64,000 nucleotides of DNA from an uncultured Eubacteriaceae bacterium. GTDB taxonomy: Bacteria; Bacillota; Clostridia; Lachnospirales; CAG-274. Shown in pieces: positions 62,312 to 64,000 of this stretch; positions within the stretch are counted from its first letter, which is position 1; each line of letters begins with the position of its first letter. Where the stretch lies: contig CAMMIW010000011.1 of assembly GCA_946497035.1 (NCBI GenBank), positions 1 to 64,000 on the forward strand. The letters run 5' to 3'. A model generated the notes under the pieces. The model was not told where the DNA came from. It did not search any database and saw only the letters and a list, made by a program, of their open reading frames with translations. The position numbers were made by a program, and so were the translations under genes.

Positions 62312-64000
62312 ATGAAAAGATTTGTAAATAAAAAATCTATAAAAAGCTTATCTATAGCTTTATCTTTAACTATGGCTATATCATCTTTCCAAATAGTTAA
62401 TGTATTTGCTGCAGAAACAGAAGATAGCATAGTTATATATCACACAAACGATATGCACGGGGCAGTAGAAAATTTAGCTAATATAAAAACTTTAAAAGAT
62501 AATACAAAAAATTCTCTTTTATTAGATGCCGGAGATTGCACACAGGGTAGCGCTATTGCTACATATACAAAAGGCGAAGGCATTATAGATATTATGAATG
62601 CTACAGGCTATGATGCTATCACACTTGGTAACCACGAATTTGACTTTGGCTCACAAAAAGCTATTGAAAATATGAAAAAAGCAAAATTTACACCACTTGC
62701 CGCTAATGTTGTAGATGCTAATGGCGGTTTATTATTAAAAGGCATAAATGGTAATGGAGCTAATATTATAGAAGAAGTTAATGGTAAAAAAATAGGTATC
62801 TTTGGCTTAACAACAGAAGAAACTTACTATAAAACTAACCCTAAAAATTTAAACGGCACAGAGTTTAAAAATATTATAGAAACAGCTAAAGAACAAGTTA
62901 AACTTTTAAAAGCTGAAAATGTTGATGCTATAATTGCTATAACTCATATAGGTAATGATAAATCTAGCTCACCTACAAGTATAGATTTAGCTAAAGAAGT
63001 ACCTGAAATAGATTTAATTATAGATGGTCATAGCCATACTATTATACAAGAAAAAATAGGAGATACAACTATCGTTCAAACTGGTAGTAGCCTAAAAAGC
63101 TTAGGTAAAGTTACATTAAATTTTGATAATGATGATGTTAACGTAAAAACAGAATTATTAGATATAGAAACAGTTGTAAAAGAAAATCCTGCTAATGAAG
63201 AAGTTTCTAAAATTTATAATAAATATAATGATAAAGTAGAAAAAGAGTTACAAAAAGTTATAGGTAATACAAAAACAGATATTTATGCCTTTGATAAAGA
63301 AGGTAAAAGATTATCTCGTATAGAAGAGACTCCTATGGGAGATTTAGTAACCGATTCTATGGTTTATAGCACTAAAAAATTATTAGAAAATACAGAGTAT
63401 AAAAATTATCCTATCGTTGCTTTACAAAATGGTGGTGGTATTCGTGCTAATATAGATGCTGGGGATATTACATTAGAAGATGTATTTAATGTTTTACCTT
63501 TTGGCAATATTATATCAACAAAAGTTGTTACGCCTAATATCTTATATGATATTTTAGAAAATGGAGTTTGTAAATTACAATTAGATAATGACGGAAATAT
63601 AGTTGGAGAAGATGGCAGATTTCCTCAAATTAGTGGTATGAGAATAGAAGTAGATATTAATAAAACTGCTTATAATCCAGATAAACCAGAAAATGGTACA
63701 GGGGAAAGAGTTACTGCTATATATTTAGTAGATGAAAATGGAAAAGAAACTTTACTTGATAGAAATGATACTAAAACGCAGATTGTATTATCTTCTAACG
63801 ATTTTATTATAGCTGGTGGTGATGGCTATAACCTTCTTGAAAATTTAAAAAATATTTCTGAAGGAGAGGTTTTAGATGTTGTTTTAGCAGATTATATTAC
63901 ATATTTAACAGCACAAAATGGTGGTAGCTTTCAATATAAAATGGATGGTAACCGTATAAAAATTAAAGCAGATAAAGATAATCAAGATGAAAATACATTA
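62312..64000 (+). CDS. Secreted 5'-nucleotidase/UshA-type phosphoesterase (truncated by the window edge)
   Basis: The frame is open from ATG 62312 to the window end (563 codons, no stop). A signal peptide (MKRFVNKKSIKSLSIALSLT...VFAAE) precedes a metallophosphoesterase domain. This domain has YHTNDMHGAV, DAGDCTQGSA, TLGNHEFDFG, ITHIGND and DGHSHT. The 5'-nucleotidase C-terminal domain follows with LQNGGGIRANIDAGDITLEDVFNVLPFGN and SNDFIIAGGDGYN. It hydrolyses extracellular nucleotides to nucleosides and phosphate. RBS AAGGAGG. The C-terminus, perhaps with a wall anchor, lies outside the window. Confidence 0.94.
   Translation, partial: MKRFVNKKSIKSLSIALSLTMAISSFQIVNVFAAETEDSIVIYHTNDMHGAVENLANIKTLKDNTKNSLLLDAGDCTQGSAIATYTKGEGIIDIMNATGYDAITLGNHEFDFGSQKAIENMKKAKFTPLAANVVDANGGLLLKGINGNGANIIEEVNGKKIGIFGLTTEETYYKTNPKNLNGTEFKNIIETAKEQVKLLKAENVDAIIAITHIGNDKSSSPTSIDLAKEVPEIDLIIDGHSHTIIQEKIGDTTIVQTGSSLKSLGKVTLNFDNDDVNVKTELLDIETVVKENPANEEVSKIYNKYNDKVEKELQKVIGNTKTDIYAFDKEGKRLSRIEETPMGDLVTDSMVYSTKKLLENTEYKNYPIVALQNGGGIRANIDAGDITLEDVFNVLPFGNIISTKVVTPNILYDILENGVCKLQLDNDGNIVGEDGRFPQISGMRIEVDINKTAYNPDKPENGTGERVTAIYLVDENGKETLLDRNDTKTQIVLSSNDFIIAGGDGYNLLENLKNISEGEVLDVVLADYITYLTAQNGGSFQYKMDGNRIKIKADKDNQDENTL

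Overview
The window is AT-rich DNA from a low-GC Gram-positive anaerobe, most likely one of the Clostridia. The evidence is three T-box leaders (tyrS, valS, serS), AAGGAGG-type ribosome binding sites, a 'reverse' rubrerythrin, a 2[4Fe-4S] ferredoxin, a YlmC/YmxH sporulation-type protein, PdxST vitamin B6 synthesis, an LL-diaminopimelate aminotransferase and an S6-SSB-S18 operon. A Lachnospirales-like lineage is a guess. I see no phage, insertion sequence, integrase or CRISPR array; this is ordinary chromosome.

Layout. 1-456 (minus): two tRNA-Ser genes, then two tandem strong promoters firing off the left edge, probably into an rRNA operon. 0.8-5.2 kb (plus): pepT, T-box-tyrS, ymxH, a methyltransferase. 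5.2-8.5 kb (minus): T-box, small membrane protein, valS. 8.6-14.3 kb: nitrite/sulfite reductase, a DUF1858 protein, lepB, yjbQ, a chemoreceptor. 14.5-21.5 kb (plus): cystine-type symporter, CoA-disulfide reductase/NADH oxidase, then a complete fructose operon (DeoR regulator, 1-phosphofructokinase, EIIABC) with a repeated operator. 21.6-24.8 kb (minus): stalk-domain secreted protein and T-box-serS. 24.9-28.7 kb (plus): CBS-ACT protein, beta-propeller lipoprotein, glnA. 28.8-32.4 kb (minus): rubrerythrin, tldE, tldD. 32.7-38.8 kb (plus): ferredoxin, pdxST, a second chemoreceptor, an alanine/glycine symporter. 38.9-41.8 kb (minus): efp, aroK, comFB-like, rpsR, ssb, rpsF.

42-44.6 kb (plus) holds a two-component system followed by two paralogous small membrane proteins. 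Each paralog is preceded by 10-bp direct repeats ending 16 bp before a -10 box, which suggests a self-contained signalling module. 44.7-48.2 kb (minus) is a fused EcfA1-EcfA2 ATPase with ecfT and truA. 48.4-51.4 kb (plus) is mltG-trmR-trhP (cell wall plus wobble-uridine modification). 51.5-57.4 kb (minus) holds a VanZ-like protein, a locally duplicated and decayed region, dapL, a second aminotransferase and a pair of half-size chromate transporters. A glycosyltransferase follows, then a minus-strand operon of a YceG-like protein, TelA and a Ser-rich 45-bp-repeat membrane protein. A secreted 5'-nucleotidase runs off the right edge.

The features least explained by known families are: a dispersed intergenic repeat (about eight copies, some forming hairpins with compensatory changes); the two-component/paralog module; the 190-bp duplication scar at 52.5-53.4 kb; and an (AG)5 tract that puts a 2TM-domain gene out of frame with its own ribosome binding site.
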